Position numbers and translations under genes: made by a program. 64,000 nucleotides of DNA, taken from contig MU270071.1 in the NCBI GenBank assembly GCA_021432635.1, forward strand, positions 356,245-420,244, read 5' to 3'. The notes under the pieces are model-generated. The model saw nothing but the letters and a program-made list of their open reading frames with translations. It had not been told where the DNA came from and searched no databases. Positions 11,910 to 22,758 of the stretch are shown here, piece after piece (within the stretch, counting starts at the first letter, position 1; every line of letters starts with the position of its first letter). Source of the stretch: Thozetella sp. PMI_491 (lineage: Eukaryota > Ascomycota > Sordariomycetes > Chaetosphaeriales > Chaetosphaeriaceae).

Positions 11910-13232
11910 GATGGGCGCACAATCCCATGGTGGGAGGAAGAGTGTTTGATGATTTGATGACGCATACGATTAATCGAGGTTCCGTTGGAGAGGACCCTCG
12001 AGGTTGCAGGGATTTCATCACGTTGCATTGCAAGAGGCGTTCGTTCAGAGAGGCGTCTGATATAGACTGGAACGACTCTGCGGCATGGGCTCGCATACCA
12101 AGTACACTTATTTAATCGGCACGCCACCTCGGCACCTCAAGTCTCTGGACTAGAGGGAGTATTTACGGGGCAGAGATAGGGGGATGTAGTATTTAGTAGT
12201 ATTGGTGCTGACTCTCAGATACCTGCTATGTCTCAAAGGCACCAGGGAGAACGCACAGAATCTATGTACAGAGAGGCGTGGCACTCGTAGAGTGCAAGTC
12301 GATACCCAGAATACATACAATACCTTTGGTACATGAATATAGCTGTCAGTACAGGCCCCAAGATCTTCCAGAATCCCCCCCCCCCCCCCCCCCCGAAGCA
12401 GTGTTGCGCAGCACTCTCGGGAACCACGGGTACGTGCTGTACATAGCCAGGGCAACAGCCGCCAAAACAGCCGAGGAGCACGAGGGGAACAAAGTAACTC
12501 CCCATCGGTGATAAGACAGCAAGGTTAGTATTGCACCACGGCTAAGCCGCCTAATACGCGGCTCCCCACTCGTCCCTCTCAACTCCCGAGCCCGGGATTC
12601 CCCTCCCCCGCACCCGTGGAGCGTTTGCCAACCCCACCGAGACAAGTCTGTCTGTCTGGAGTAGGGAGCTTTGGACCGGACCCTCCAGCCAAGGGGAGGG
12701 CTAAGGTCAGCAAAGCAGCGACTATGGTACGGGTTTTCCGGGCCCCACACCGCGAAAGAGAGCTTGGTTCGAAGCATTCTCGACGCTCCCTCCCACAGAG
12801 AGACCGCCACATTTTACCCCTCTGCGCCTCCGAACTTCCCCTGTCCCTTCTCCAACGCTGGCGTGCCGGGGGGAGCGTGATCCACCTTGCTATGCCGCCT
12901 AAGGCCTGGAGAGCTTCAAGGACGACCTCAGACAAAGCGGTGCTGCTGCATGACTGATCCTTACATAACAAGCTGCGCTATTGCTCGAAACCTGACCCTC
13001 CCCCACCTGCGTGCTGATCGGCCTAGTTGCACTCTGCCACTGGAGCTCTAGCGGCAATCGAGCTCCAACATCTCACTGCATCCCCCAAATTAGCTAGGTA
13101 TTGTATTTGCCTACCTACCTACTTTGCCGAAGTAGGTATTTATACCAGCTGTCTCCTAGCTCGCTCTCTTGCCCTCTTCTCGTCTCCCCGGAGCTCGAAC
13201 CCGATTTGGAGACCATCAACAGCATCGAAACC
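11910..13232. other. Intergenic region with C homopolymer
   Basis: No gene is recognised between the FLC-like and dioxygenase genes. It contains a 20-bp run of C at 12375-12394. The second half, from about 12540, is GC-rich and probably promoter of the dioxygenase gene. Confidence 0.45.
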
Positions 13233-14462
13233 ATGGCGCAACCCAAGACCAATCCGCAGGTCCCCGAACTGCTGGACCTGACCATCGACAACATCACGCC
13301 GAACACAATCCGCATTAATTCGCAGAGCTCCAATGCCCGCCTTACCTACGTCATGTCGCGGCTCGTGGCCCACCTCCACGATTTCGCACGCGAGACACGC
13401 ATCAGCACCGACGAGTGGATGGCCGGCCTGACCTTTCTGATCGGGTGCGGCCAGATATGCAGCGATGTCCGGAACGTGAGTACTTTTCTCGTGTATCTTT
13501 TAGGGGGTCTTGCCTACAGGGGTCGTGGGGTTCAACTCGCCCGTCCGAAGATGCAACCGCAGTGCACAGCATCCATGTGCATTATCTGGACTGCCCGGGC
13601 GAACTGCCATTGTGTACAAGATACAAGACTGACAACCCCCGGTACTCGTGTAGGAATTCATCCTCCTCTCCGACGTCCTGGGATTGTCTTTGCTGGTGGA
13701 CAACATCAACCACCCCAAGCCGCCCCTGGGTACCGAGGGCTCCGTGCTGGGACCCTTCCACACGCACGATGCCCCCGTGCTCGCCAATGGAAGCTCGATG
13801 ACCTCGGACCCTGAGGGCTCGCCAATGCTGGCTGTATGCACCGTCAAGGATACGCACGGCAACCCGGTAGCCGGCGTGCACATTGACATCTGGGAGACGG
13901 ACAGCTCCGGCCACTACGATGTGCAGCACGCCGACCGCAGTGCGCCCAGCGAGCGGTGTGTCATGGTCAGTGATGAGCAGGGCCGTTTCTGGTTCAAGGG
14001 CATCCAGCCGGTCAGCTATCCCATCCCGCACGACGGCCCTGTGGGAAAGCTACTGCAGCAGCTCAACCGCCACTGCTGGCGGCCGGCACACGTCCACTTC
14101 ATGTTCTCCAAGGACGGCTGGGACAAGCTCATCACGTAGGTACCACTAGATCCCGACCATCGTGAGATGCTAATGTCGCTCCTTGCAGTGCTCTTTATAT
14201 CCGCGGCGACCCCTACGAGACCTCAGACGCCGTATTTGGGGTGAAGAAAAGCCTTGTGATCGACCTCGACAAGGTCGACAAGGCAACGGCGGAGCAGTAC
14301 GACGTGGCAGAGGGAAGCTGGTTGCTAAAGTACGACTTCGTACTAACCACTCTGAAGGAAGCTGATGATCTGAGGGACGAACTGGCGGTCGAGGCTTTGA
14401 AGAAGCTGGGTCTGACGCACTTGAAATTAATTGATCATCTGCCGGTCCCCGATGTGGATTAA
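13233..14462 (+). CDS. Intradiol ring-cleavage dioxygenase (hydroxyquinol 1,2-dioxygenase type)
   Basis: Exons 13233-13475, 13654-14135 and 14189-14462 give 332 aa. The N-terminal helical dimerisation domain of catechol-type dioxygenases (about residues 20-115) is followed by the beta-sandwich catalytic domain with TEGSVLGPFH and GVHIDIWETD. The four expected Fe(III) ligands are visible: Tyr169 in GHYDVQ, Tyr203 in SYPIPHDGP, and His227 and His229 in WRPAHVHF. SYPIPHDGPVGKLL followed by HCWRPAHVHF is the pattern seen in hydroxyquinol 1,2-dioxygenases, which open the ring of 1,2,4-trihydroxybenzene to maleylacetate; catechol as substrate is the alternative. No other aromatic-degradation gene lies nearby. 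The stop is only 64 bp from the stop of the convergent TRM44 gene. Confidence 0.93.
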
Positions 14463-14526
14463 ACAGACACAGAACAGAGAAGAAAGAAAGGAGTCAAAAT
14501 AGACCGTTCCCATGACCCCCTTGAGC

Positions 14527-16092
14527 TCAATGCTCCTTGGCTGTCTTGACCAGCTTGACCACGCTGTCGAAATAGCCCACGGCCCCACCGTACTTCTGCA
14601 CAACCTCGTGGACATTGATGTCGGAGGAGGGAGAAGCTAACCTGGTGCGTCCTACGAGCGCAGCGTTGCGGGTGCTCGGTATCCGCAGCATCTCGGTCTC
14701 GACATCCCAACCGCAGTCTTGGGCGATGCCGGAGGTCCATTCCACAAGCGATGCGTAGGCCGAGGCTCCCTTGCTCTTGTCCTTGGGCGGCGGTGCTCGA
14801 TACTTGGCTCCAGACAGCCCGTGGCTGCAGCATGGGATCGCAATAAAGGGGCAGTCTGAGAGGGTAGCTACGATCGGAGTCCACGGGGTCAGCTCGTCTG
14901 CGTGGTTGGAGATGATGAAAGTCCCTTGCGGGAAGCGTCCGTCATGGACGAGGTGCTCATCAAAGTCTTGCCTCTGCCCCTCGACTATCGAGGGTAGGAG
15001 AACCAGCTGTCGTAGTGTATCCTCGGAGGCTTTGCCGGATTTGGACTTGGTATTATAGTTCGCCCAAGATTTTCTCGTCCTGGCATCAAAGCCCCAGCCC
15101 TCATACCCCTCCTGATTGAGCAGGTATACGAGCAGACCATTCCCGCAACCGATGTCGACGAAGCCGGGAAAGGGTCTGTCTTGGTACATCTGGGTCCATA
15201 GCTCGATCAAGAAAGCGGCGATGCCGAGGTCCTCAAACACATGCTTCACGGGATCTGTGGCCTCAGCCCAACCGGCTATTAGAGCCCTGGCATACTTCTG
15301 CTTGAGCTCCGCATAACGGTCCTGGAATGGGCGCTGTGCGACCAGGGTATCATGGTGTACTCTCTTGACATACCCGGCCACCCTACCTTGGCCATGTTTA
15401 TGAAGCACCATGAGCAACTGCAGGGCGGTTCTGGTCAGCTTGACTTCGGAACGATCGACCTTGTCAAACAGCAGGAACGAAACCGAGACATGTCCCTGAG
15501 CCCGGGCTGGGGACCATTCGTGGAGCAGGGCTATCCCACGGACTCTAGGGTGATAGAAGGGCAGCTCGTCGGCTGCAGATGCATGGGGAATATAGACGAC
15601 CAATGTCTTCTCTACCTCCTGTCCTGCAGCGCTCTCGTAGAAGATGCAGGTTTGGTCCAGCGGCAGGTCCCTCTGTGCGTTTCGAGGGATGAGCTTGCGG
15701 ACTACAAGCCGCGTGCACTCGCAGCCCTGGAATGCCGGGATGACGGGGATGTGCCTCAGGGCTTCAGGGATATCGTGGCTGGGCCCTTCGCCGTCGTAGA
15801 GGATGTCGGCGCGAAAGAGCCACGACGAATTGATGTTTGGGTTCTTGACGAGATTCCACATGACATCCTTGAACAGCGTCGGGCTGAAGGTGCAGCTCTG
15901 GCGGAAGAAAGGGCTCCATGCAGGCGGTGATACATCGGATCCCGTCAAGCCCGCCTCCCCCACAACCTCCACAATCAGAGCGGGCGAGCCCTCTGCGAAT
16001 TCCTCTTCAGGGGCGAATTTGCCCATGGCCGCCCCGGGGGGTGTGGCACGGGCCGCGCGATGGGTTCCAAGAAACTCGACCCAATTGCTCAA
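14527..16092 (-). CDS. trm44: tRNA (uracil-O2-)-methyltransferase TRM44
   Basis: An uninterrupted frame of 521 aa. Residues 311-320 read FVDIGCGNGL, the S-adenosylmethionine-binding motif I, followed by VYLLNQEGYEGWGFDAR and RKSW, as in the Trm44 family. Later ISNHADELTPW, and then IPCCSHGLSG, also fit this family. Trm44 makes 2'-O-methyluridine at position 44 of tRNA-Ser in the cytoplasm. No intron is needed. The start at 16092 is the first ATG of a frame that fits the family N-terminus, which contains a conserved SPTLFKDVMWNLVKNPNINSS-type segment around residues 70-90. The gene is convergent with the dioxygenase gene, and their 3' untranslated regions probably overlap. Confidence 0.93.
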   Translation of the reverse strand: MSNWVEFLGTHRAARATPPGAAMGKFAPEEEFAEGSPALIVEVVGEAGLTGSDVSPPAWSPFFRQSCTFSPTLFKDVMWNLVKNPNINSSWLFRADILYDGEGPSHDIPEALRHIPVIPAFQGCECTRLVVRKLIPRNAQRDLPLDQTCIFYESAAGQEVEKTLVVYIPHASAADELPFYHPRVRGIALLHEWSPARAQGHVSVSFLLFDKVDRSEVKLTRTALQLLMVLHKHGQGRVAGYVKRVHHDTLVAQRPFQDRYAELKQKYARALIAGWAEATDPVKHVFEDLGIAAFLIELWTQMYQDRPFPGFVDIGCGNGLLVYLLNQEGYEGWGFDARTRKSWANYNTKSKSGKASEDTLRQLVLLPSIVEGQRQDFDEHLVHDGRFPQGTFIISNHADELTPWTPIVATLSDCPFIAIPCCSHGLSGAKYRAPPPKDKSKGASAYASLVEWTSGIAQDCGWDVETEMLRIPSTRNAALVGRTRLASPSSDINVHEVVQKYGGAVGYFDSVVKLVKTAKEH

Positions 16093-17027
16093 CGGCGGGC
16101 GCAGCGGAGCGGCCGAGGCTCAACAAAGGAGAGCGAGCTAAGAGGGAGGCGGAAGAGTCAAAGAGGCGCATGTGCCCTTTCTGAGTGAATGCTTTCGGGC
16201 GGAGTCCAGCCCTTTGCAGCCCTTTGGAGGGAGGGGCGTGTTCGAGGCTCACACAGGGGGGTTAATTAGAGGGAAAGCCGGACGGGGCCGATTCTGGGCC
16301 GACCGGAGGCCTGGACCGCTGTCCGCCTGCTTTTGCCCGCCGCGAGGAAGGATGCTGCTTGTCTTCTGACTCTTCGGTGAAGGCCGAATCTCACTGGTCG
16401 AAACCTGGGGGAAGAAGGGGAGAAAAAAAAAAGTGACGCAATGCGGAAGCAGGCCAGGTACCCGCCAGGTAGAGTTTCGGCCCAATGTGCAGGTGTCGGC
16501 GGTGGCAAGACAGGGCTTGGCAGCGCCATGGTACCAAAGGATACCTTGGGTACAGAGGGTAGGTAACCTTAGGGTCCACTAGCGGCTTGCGCTCGTCTGC
16601 CGGCAGCCCAGCTGCACCTTTCCACAGGCACGCCATGGTAGGGCAAAAGATGTGCCTGGTTTTTCCGGCCGACACCGACACACAGCAAAGCCGATGCGGG
16701 CCCGCACAAGATAGCGTAACTAGCTGACCCCGCCTCCCTCGATCGCCTTCCTTCCCTTTCCGCTTTCCAGATCCGTCCTTTGGCAAACATACCAACCCAA
16801 CCAGTACAGTCAACGCAACCACAGCCCTTTAAAAGCACCAGGTTCCCGCACCGCCCAGTCGTCAACCCCCCATCGCCCGACTCTTTCGTCACCCACCCAC
16901 ACACACACCCTCCTCCCTCCCTCCAGCCAGCGCTCAGCTCCCCTTCAGCGAGACACTTCTACAGTCGTCGGTCGCTACCCCTCGCCCACCAAGAACCCAT
17001 CTCCCAAAGTCCCCCCGAGAAGCGCAG
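16093..17027. other. Divergent promoter region TRM44 / eIF1
   Basis: No gene is seen. The last 300 bases before the eIF1 start are very pyrimidine-rich with CCCACCCACACACAC-type sequence, typical of promoters of strongly expressed fungal housekeeping genes. Confidence 0.5.
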
Positions 17028-17034
17028 TTTATGT
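17028..17034 (+). promoter_or_regulatory. Weak start-codon context of eIF1
   Basis: The start reads TTTATGT: T at -3 and T at +4, the opposite of a good fungal context. eIF1 genes are known to keep poor start contexts because eIF1 raises start-site stringency and thereby limits its own translation. The sequence shows the context; the autoregulation is inferred from family knowledge. Confidence 0.7.
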
Positions 17035-17793
17035 CAATCGAAAATCTCAAGACATTCGGTAAGTGTCATCCCTCGTCCGCCGCCCGCCTGCCCGTGGTCC
17101 CAGCAAATACACAAACATCCCGCAAGCCCTGCATCTCGGGAGCGATCGACAGTGGTGTGACAAACTGCTCGCCATCGCTCACGCGCCCACCTGAGCTCCT
17201 AATGCTCAGCAACCCCGCCCCCTCCAAACTGCCGTGCACGCCCCTCCTCCTGCGTAATCGCAACTGCTAACCCCTTTCCCCTCGCAGACCCCTTCGCGGA
17301 AGCCGACGAAGACTCCGGCCAAGCCAAGAAGACACAGGAGTACATCCATATTCGTATCCAACGTACGGTCTTCCCTTTCCGCCTATTGACTCGATCGCCG
17401 AGCAGGCATCATTTGCCGATCCCACCTCAGTTCTTCCTCGCTAACCCATGGTGCAGAGCGCAATGGACGTAAGACCCTGACTACGGTCCAGGGCATCCCT
17501 CCCAAATTTGACCACAAAAAGATCCTCAAGGTCATCAAGAAGGAATTTGGTATGACTGCCTTTTTTTTTTACCTCAATTTGTCGCCACCCCAGCCTCCGA
17601 GTCACGGCGTCGCACATGACTAACACGTGGCGTAGCTTGCAATGGCACCGTCATCAGTGACACCGAGTCCAAGGGAATGGGCGAGGTGATCCAGCTGCAG
17701 GGAGACCAACGCAACAAGATCAAGGAGTTCCTCACGGACAAGGATAATGGTCTCGGCCTGGATACCAAGACCATCAAAGTCCACGGCTTCTAG
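17031..17793 (+). CDS. sui1: Translation initiation factor eIF1 (SUI1)
   Basis: Four exons, 17031-17058, 17288-17362, 17457-17549 and 17636-17793, give 117 aa; all three introns are in phase 1. The N-terminal tail MSIENLKTFDPFAEADED is the usual acidic eIF1 tail. The SUI1 domain runs from about residue 27 to the end, with IHIRIQQRNGRKTLTTVQGI and the C-terminal IKVHGF. eIF1 binds the 40S subunit near the P site, keeps the scanning complex open and rejects poor start codons. Length and every conserved block match the family. The first intron (229 nt) lies in the tail right after codon 9, a common place for introns of highly expressed genes. The gene is convergent with EOS1. Confidence 0.97.
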
Positions 17794-18538
17794 TCCAGTT
17801 CTGTCGCGCCGTGCCACCGCCTAGCCTGCCGCCAGGGAGCGGCTGCGGGAGGAGATTTGGACGAAGGACAGGATATCCTTTTTGGCGCAGCTTCTTGGTA
17901 GCTTTGGCTGGTGGAAGCACCGCCAATGTGACGTCGGCGGCACTTGAAGCATGATGCCTGGGATGGTGGCTTGAGGTTCTCTTTCTCGCTACTCGGCAGA
18001 GTAGAGATGGATCGGGTTTTTGACGCCCAGATCACATGGATTACGTGCTCAGGATGCCTTCATTGCGGTATTATGGATGAAATGGACGGTGGAGTCACAA
18101 CACCCTGCATGTCCCTCGTTTCGATTCCGCAGGACTCGTATTCATAGGCACTCCAATCACAATCATTTGCTAGGAAGCTAGCTAACTCCCTTGCCCGTGG
18201 TGATTTCGTGATAAACAAATGTCAATGAAAACCCATGCTCTCTAATGCCATCCGTGACTAGCGTCTCCCGTGGCAAAGAAGAGCCCTCGGACGCCTACGC
18301 CAACCAGAAACACCTATTCCCTGACCAAGTCCGATGCCCAAACAAATACTCAGGGGTATCAGGTAGCTATCGACAAAGAATGACGCAGAAGCAAAACGAG
18401 ACGGGGAAGGAGAGACAAAGGGGGCATAGCGAAAGAGGAAACCCGGTTCCAGATACCACCAGAAACATAAACAGTTTGGTTGCGCACTACCACCTTCAGC
18501 TCCATTGTGCACTTGCCGGCGCCAACTCTCTCCACCTA
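17794..18538. other. Convergent 3' region eIF1 / EOS1
   Basis: No gene is recognised. It should hold the 3' untranslated regions and terminators of the two converging genes. Confidence 0.45.
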
Positions 18539-19619
18539 CTACAGATCCTCAGCCATCGCCCTCGTTGTAGAGTTGCCGTACTCGACGAGCCTCACCGCCG
18601 CCTTCTCCAGCTCATACCAGGCCTTCCTGGCGAAGGTGGCAAGCGGAATCGTAGGGTAGTCGGAACGGCTCAGATACAGCTGCACGAGGAGGGCAACCAT
18701 GCTGATAAAGCTGGCGATGCTGAAGACGCTGATGGACATGGACGTCTCCTTGCGGATGTTGATCTTGCGCTGTGTGACATGGTACAGGGCCGTCAGTGCC
18801 TACGCGGAAGAAAGTTAGCGAGACGAACGACCGTGTCGCTTTAGAGGGCGTTGATCGTTACCCACCGACGAGATTCCGATCCACGCCGGCAGCAAGAGTC
18901 GAGGATCTTCAGAGCCGCCAATCAGATACAGAGCCCAAGAAGTGACATAGCCGTTCACGGCGTTGATAGTGAGGAGGCGCACGATTGTCGCCTGGGGGGT
19001 GTAGTTGACGAGCCTGGCACGACAGGCTGTAAGCTCTGTGCCGGAACACGACCCGAACAACAGGACGGAGAATGCCCGAGACTTACCATCGTGACATGAG
19101 ACAGTCTGTGAAGAAGAACGAGAGATAGGCCGACGAGCCGCACTATTTTTGGTATTCAGTCAATCCAACATGCTCGCGGGCGCAGAGGAGGCACACGACA
19201 CCCACCCAGATTATGGCAAGCGCCGACTCTACAAAGCCCAAGCGGGCATCCAGAAACCTCTCGAGGCCTGGCGGGATGACCTGCCCGCTGACATCCCCCT
19301 TGAGCAGCCCTAGCTGTAGGGCCATCCGCAGCACCAGCACCAGCGCACTTGGGGCGCCCCACCAGACGGCCGGCGCGCAGGCCAGGGCCCTCGAGGTGAA
19401 GAGCACCGGGTGCCAATTCTTGGGCACGCCGAGCAAGACGGCGACGCGCGGCTGGAAGAGCGAGGACCGCGTCACAGCTTCGGCGTCCGAGCTGGTGCGA
19501 TCGTCACGGGACCGCGCGGCGGGGCCGACATTGCTCCTGGCGGCAGCCTTTGGCCGTTCTTTCTTGTCCGGGGATCCGGGCCGACGCTCGTACGCGGTGT
19601 AGGCCGCTGGTCTGGGCAT
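18539..19619 (-). CDS. eos1: EOS1 family, N-glycosylation-related ER membrane protein
   Basis: Minus-strand exons 19206-19619, 19087-19142, 18866-19013 and 18539-18799 give 292 aa. Splicing restores the EOS1 core: RVAVLLGVPKNWHPVLF with SRALACAPAVWWG, then SSAYLSFFFTDCLMSRW, then LVNYTPQATIVRLLTINAVN, and TQRKINIRKETSMSISVFS. At least four hydrophobic segments are visible. In budding yeast Eos1 is an ER membrane protein needed for normal N-glycosylation and oxidative stress tolerance; its biochemical activity is not known. The start at 19619 is the first Met after an in-frame stop directly upstream, but an extra 5' exon is possible because family members can be longer at the N-terminus. Confidence 0.9.
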
Positions 19620-20337
19620 CGGATCCTAGTATCGCTGGGAATCCTCCCGCGCTCCCTGCATTTAATCGCAGAGGAAGAGGGAGGGGCAGGCGTCTCCTGA
19701 GCCCTGCGGAAGGTGGTCGCGTGCGCGGGGCCGGCTTGGACCTTGGGTCGGGCGGACGCGGGACTCGGGGAGCCGGTTGCGGAGATCGACGGGGCGATGG
19801 CCGTCGATGCTTGTGCCCGTGGGGAGTGAGATTTGGGCACCCAAAGGTGAAGAGAGCACAAGGACAAGACGAGACAAGAGGAAGGCTCGCCCGCGCTGGC
19901 TTCTCGATCCTTATGGGCGACCGTTGCAAGCAGGCCACATATCACCACTGTCTTGGCTTTCCCGCAGCTTCGACTTTATGGCCCAGTTTGGAAGTGACGG
20001 TGCGGGCAGGCTAGGGGTGCCGTGACCAATTGCATCATCTCATTGGCCGACCGCACCAGCTTATCGCCCGTTGGGCTCCACAGTTTATCCGTCGTCGCGC
20101 GAGAGCTTTTAATTTTTTTGGAGGTGCATCGACCGACCGGCAGCTCTCGCACGACTTTCTGCTGCGGACGAGCCCAGCTTGGACGGCGCGACTTGGCACA
20201 ACGGCACCCCGGGGTGCCGTATCATGTGAATTTAGTAGACGAAGCATCAGCTTGCCGTACAACATATATCGAACTGCAAACGGAAGCGCAGTGTTACCCT
20301 CCGATCAGTCCTCGAGCGAACGACCCGAGACGCAAAA
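19620..20337. other. Divergent promoter region EOS1 / mL45-like
   Basis: No independent gene is supported. Minus-strand frames of about 150 codons directly upstream of EOS1 are proline/arginine-rich and look compositional, though they could hide an upstream EOS1 exon. Confidence 0.4.
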
Positions 20338-21404
20338 ATGGCTGCCCTCAACCCCCGTCTACCGGCGGCCCGCCTTCTCTTCCACGCCAGGCCCTCCATA
20401 GCGGTCAGATCCAGGGTATCATGGAGCAAATCCAGCAGTCCGGTGGCTCTTGCTCGGCCCTTCTCCCAGACGCGCGTCCAGAACTCGGAGGTTGGGAGTC
20501 TGAAGAGGAGGTTTGAGAACCAGATGTCGAGGCTGGGGCAGAATCGGCCAATGGACCGGAGTCAGGGCAGAGGCAATGAGCGTGATGCGTTGGCACTTGA
20601 CCAGCTTACACGATCTCTTTCCATCGGTATGCAGAATCCCCCCTCCCTCCCCCCCCCCGGGGGCGCCTCTCTTTCGTACAAGAGCGACCAGAGAACTGGC
20701 GAATTGACCGGATTGGCAAAGGTACCTACGTCACCCCACCCCTCGGCCGTTTCCCCTTCTCCTTCAACTTCGCCTGGACCCTCAACAAACGGCGCTTCCT
20801 TGATTGGGTTGCCCTGTTTCTCTTCTCCTGGGGCAGCAAGCCCAAGTTTCTCAAAGCGGCAACGTGGAAGCCTAAGCGGTCCGGCATCGCCTCCCAGGCC
20901 AAGGCCCTCCACCGCACCATGGGCGAAGCGCTTGCAGCCGGCGACAAGCAGACGTTGCAATCCATATGTATCCCCGCCCTTGCCACCAAGCTCGGCGCTG
21001 TGGTCGACTCGCGCCGCCGTGGCGTACGCAAGGGCTGGGAGCTGGTGCGGTACAACCAGACGTGGCGATACCCGCGCCTCGCGGACCGCAAGCTGCGCGT
21101 CACAGCACATCCATCGCTCAAGAACCTGCCCGCGATATACCAGGCCGTGGTATCCATTGCGAGCCGGCAGCGGCTGGTCGAGTACGACGACTCGCCCGCG
21201 GGCGGCGGCAGGGTGGTACCCGGTAGCGAGAAGGAGGTGGACATTGTCGAGCACCTAGTGCTCATCTCGACGGTTGACGTCAACACGTATAAGCAGAGCG
21301 AATGGAAGATCTGGGGTACTATTAAGGAGACCACGCCCGAAAGCCTCGAATTTGAGGAGCAAACTATGGCCCAGGCGCAAAACACCTCCATGTCTTCACG
21401 ATGA
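20338..21404 (+). CDS. Mitochondrial Tim44-like domain protein, mL45/Mba1 type
   Basis: Exon 1 is 20338-20626. The intron starts GTATGC and ends at 20682 (ACAAG) or 20691 (CCAG); both keep the frame and give 336 or 333 aa. The N-terminus MAALNPRLPAARLLFHARPS is Arg-rich with no acidic residue, a typical mitochondrial presequence. The mature part has GTYVTPPLGRFPF, KPKRSGIASQAKALHRTMGE, a segment KGWELVRYNQTWRYPRLADRK split over a conserved Tim44-like fold, and VEHLVLISTVDVNTYK near the C-terminus. Members are either mitochondrial large-subunit protein mL45 or its relative Mba1, which binds the inner membrane and the ribosome. The choice between the two names is not settled here. Confidence 0.8.
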
Positions 21405-22758
21405 TCCGGCATGGGCTCCAGTCAAAAGAGCAGACACGGAGGAGGCATGAATATTCCCCCTTTTGAGAAGCAGGAGGCTAGAGGAGGATGTGCCTTGTAC
21501 CATAAGAGCAAGCATGGACTGTACACATAGCATAGGTGGGGTTAACAGGTACACCCGCAAAAGAGATTTCATGTACGAATAGCCTACTTCTTACACAGGT
21601 AGCCTCAGCATCTCTTCTCCGGCGAGGAGTTCTGGACTAAGACAAATTACAAAACCTTTTCTAATGGCTACCTTGGTCCGGAAATGTTGCCTTTGTGAGT
21701 CTGTAGAGAGAAGCGTGTCTCAAGCTATCTTGGGTGGCATCGGGGGGGAGGAACAGGGCTCTTCTGGAGGCGTTGCAGCATGTGCTTCCTGCCTCATTGT
21801 ATGGCAAAATAATCAAGGTGATGGTCGTTTCACCACAACCAGTAACGCACGCTCTTGGCCACAGGCGCCACAAGTTGCTATCGCTCCTTCCCGACCATTA
21901 CTGCATTTTTCTTGCCATTATCTCTGTCGGCCTTTAAGACGCTCCGGTTTCCAGAGTGTCTGCTTCTGCTTTAACCTTTCTCTATTTGCGTTGCTCCTTT
22001 TAACGATGCGCTCACATGCCGCTCGGCTTGCCCGCCTGTGCGTGCACTTGAATATGCCCATCCACATATCTTTACCTTAACTTTGCTTTGTCGCTACTAA
22101 ACCTGCCTCCAACTCTCCTGCCCAAGACGTGCTTTAAAGAAGCACTCCTTCTGAGTCCCATTTCCATCGGGGTCATTGTTGTGTATGTCTCGTGGTTGAC
22201 GCCGTCGTCTTGTGTGCTCGTGCTAGCCTTTCAGCTATCGCTCAGCTTCGATCATCAAGGCTCCGAGCAGAGGCTGCTCCGAGAACCCCGTGCCACGGCC
22301 CGGCCTGTCCCCGGCGCTGAATCGACCACATCTTCAATAGTCTCAACGGGCGACTTACCCGTTCACTTGCCAGCATGGCCCGGCTAGGATATCACATAGG
22401 ACCTCACAACCGATCATCGCACGTCTCGCCCAACATTTATTCGCATCTCGTCTTCGCTGCTTGTTTCTTGGTCAAGACCAACTTTAGCAAACAACAGAAG
22501 GCCAGCTGCTTCAGCTTCCCACATTCCATCACCGATCACTGGTTCACGCCCGCATCCCAAGTCCACCCGGATCTCCACGTCCCTCATCTCTCGGCGATTC
22601 ACAGCCGGGAGGTGCTCACCCCCAGCCCAGCCGATTCTCGCCAGAAACTTCGCCCCCAGAAGATCAACAACCAACTCATCCTGGCTTTCAGCCAATCTAT
22701 TCTTAACAGAACCCACCCAGATCGCAGCAGGGGTTCAGTTTTGACTCTTGGTCCTTCC
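21405..22758. other. Convergent intergenic region mL45-like / symporter
   Basis: No gene with supportable domains. Plus-strand frames at 21664-22080 and 22088-22387 have no recognisable features, no splice structure and odd composition, so I do not call them. Confidence 0.4.

Noticed and set aside
12346-12971. Minus-strand frames of 130-154 codons near the C homopolymer
   Set aside because: They cross the C20 tract as poly-Gly and carry no recognisable motif.
13101-13232. Upstream extension of the dioxygenase start to 13101
   Set aside because: The added residues are Leu/Ser-rich 5' leader sequence not seen in the family; ATG at 13233 gives the usual N-terminus.
19472-19948. Minus-strand frames upstream of EOS1 as a separate gene
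   Set aside because: Pro/Arg/Ser-rich composition in overlapping frames, no conserved motif; at most an extra EOS1 leader exon.
20562-21254. 230-codon minus-strand frame opposite the mL45-like gene
   Set aside because: Shadow of the plus-strand coding sequence, which has presequence and Tim44-like fold.
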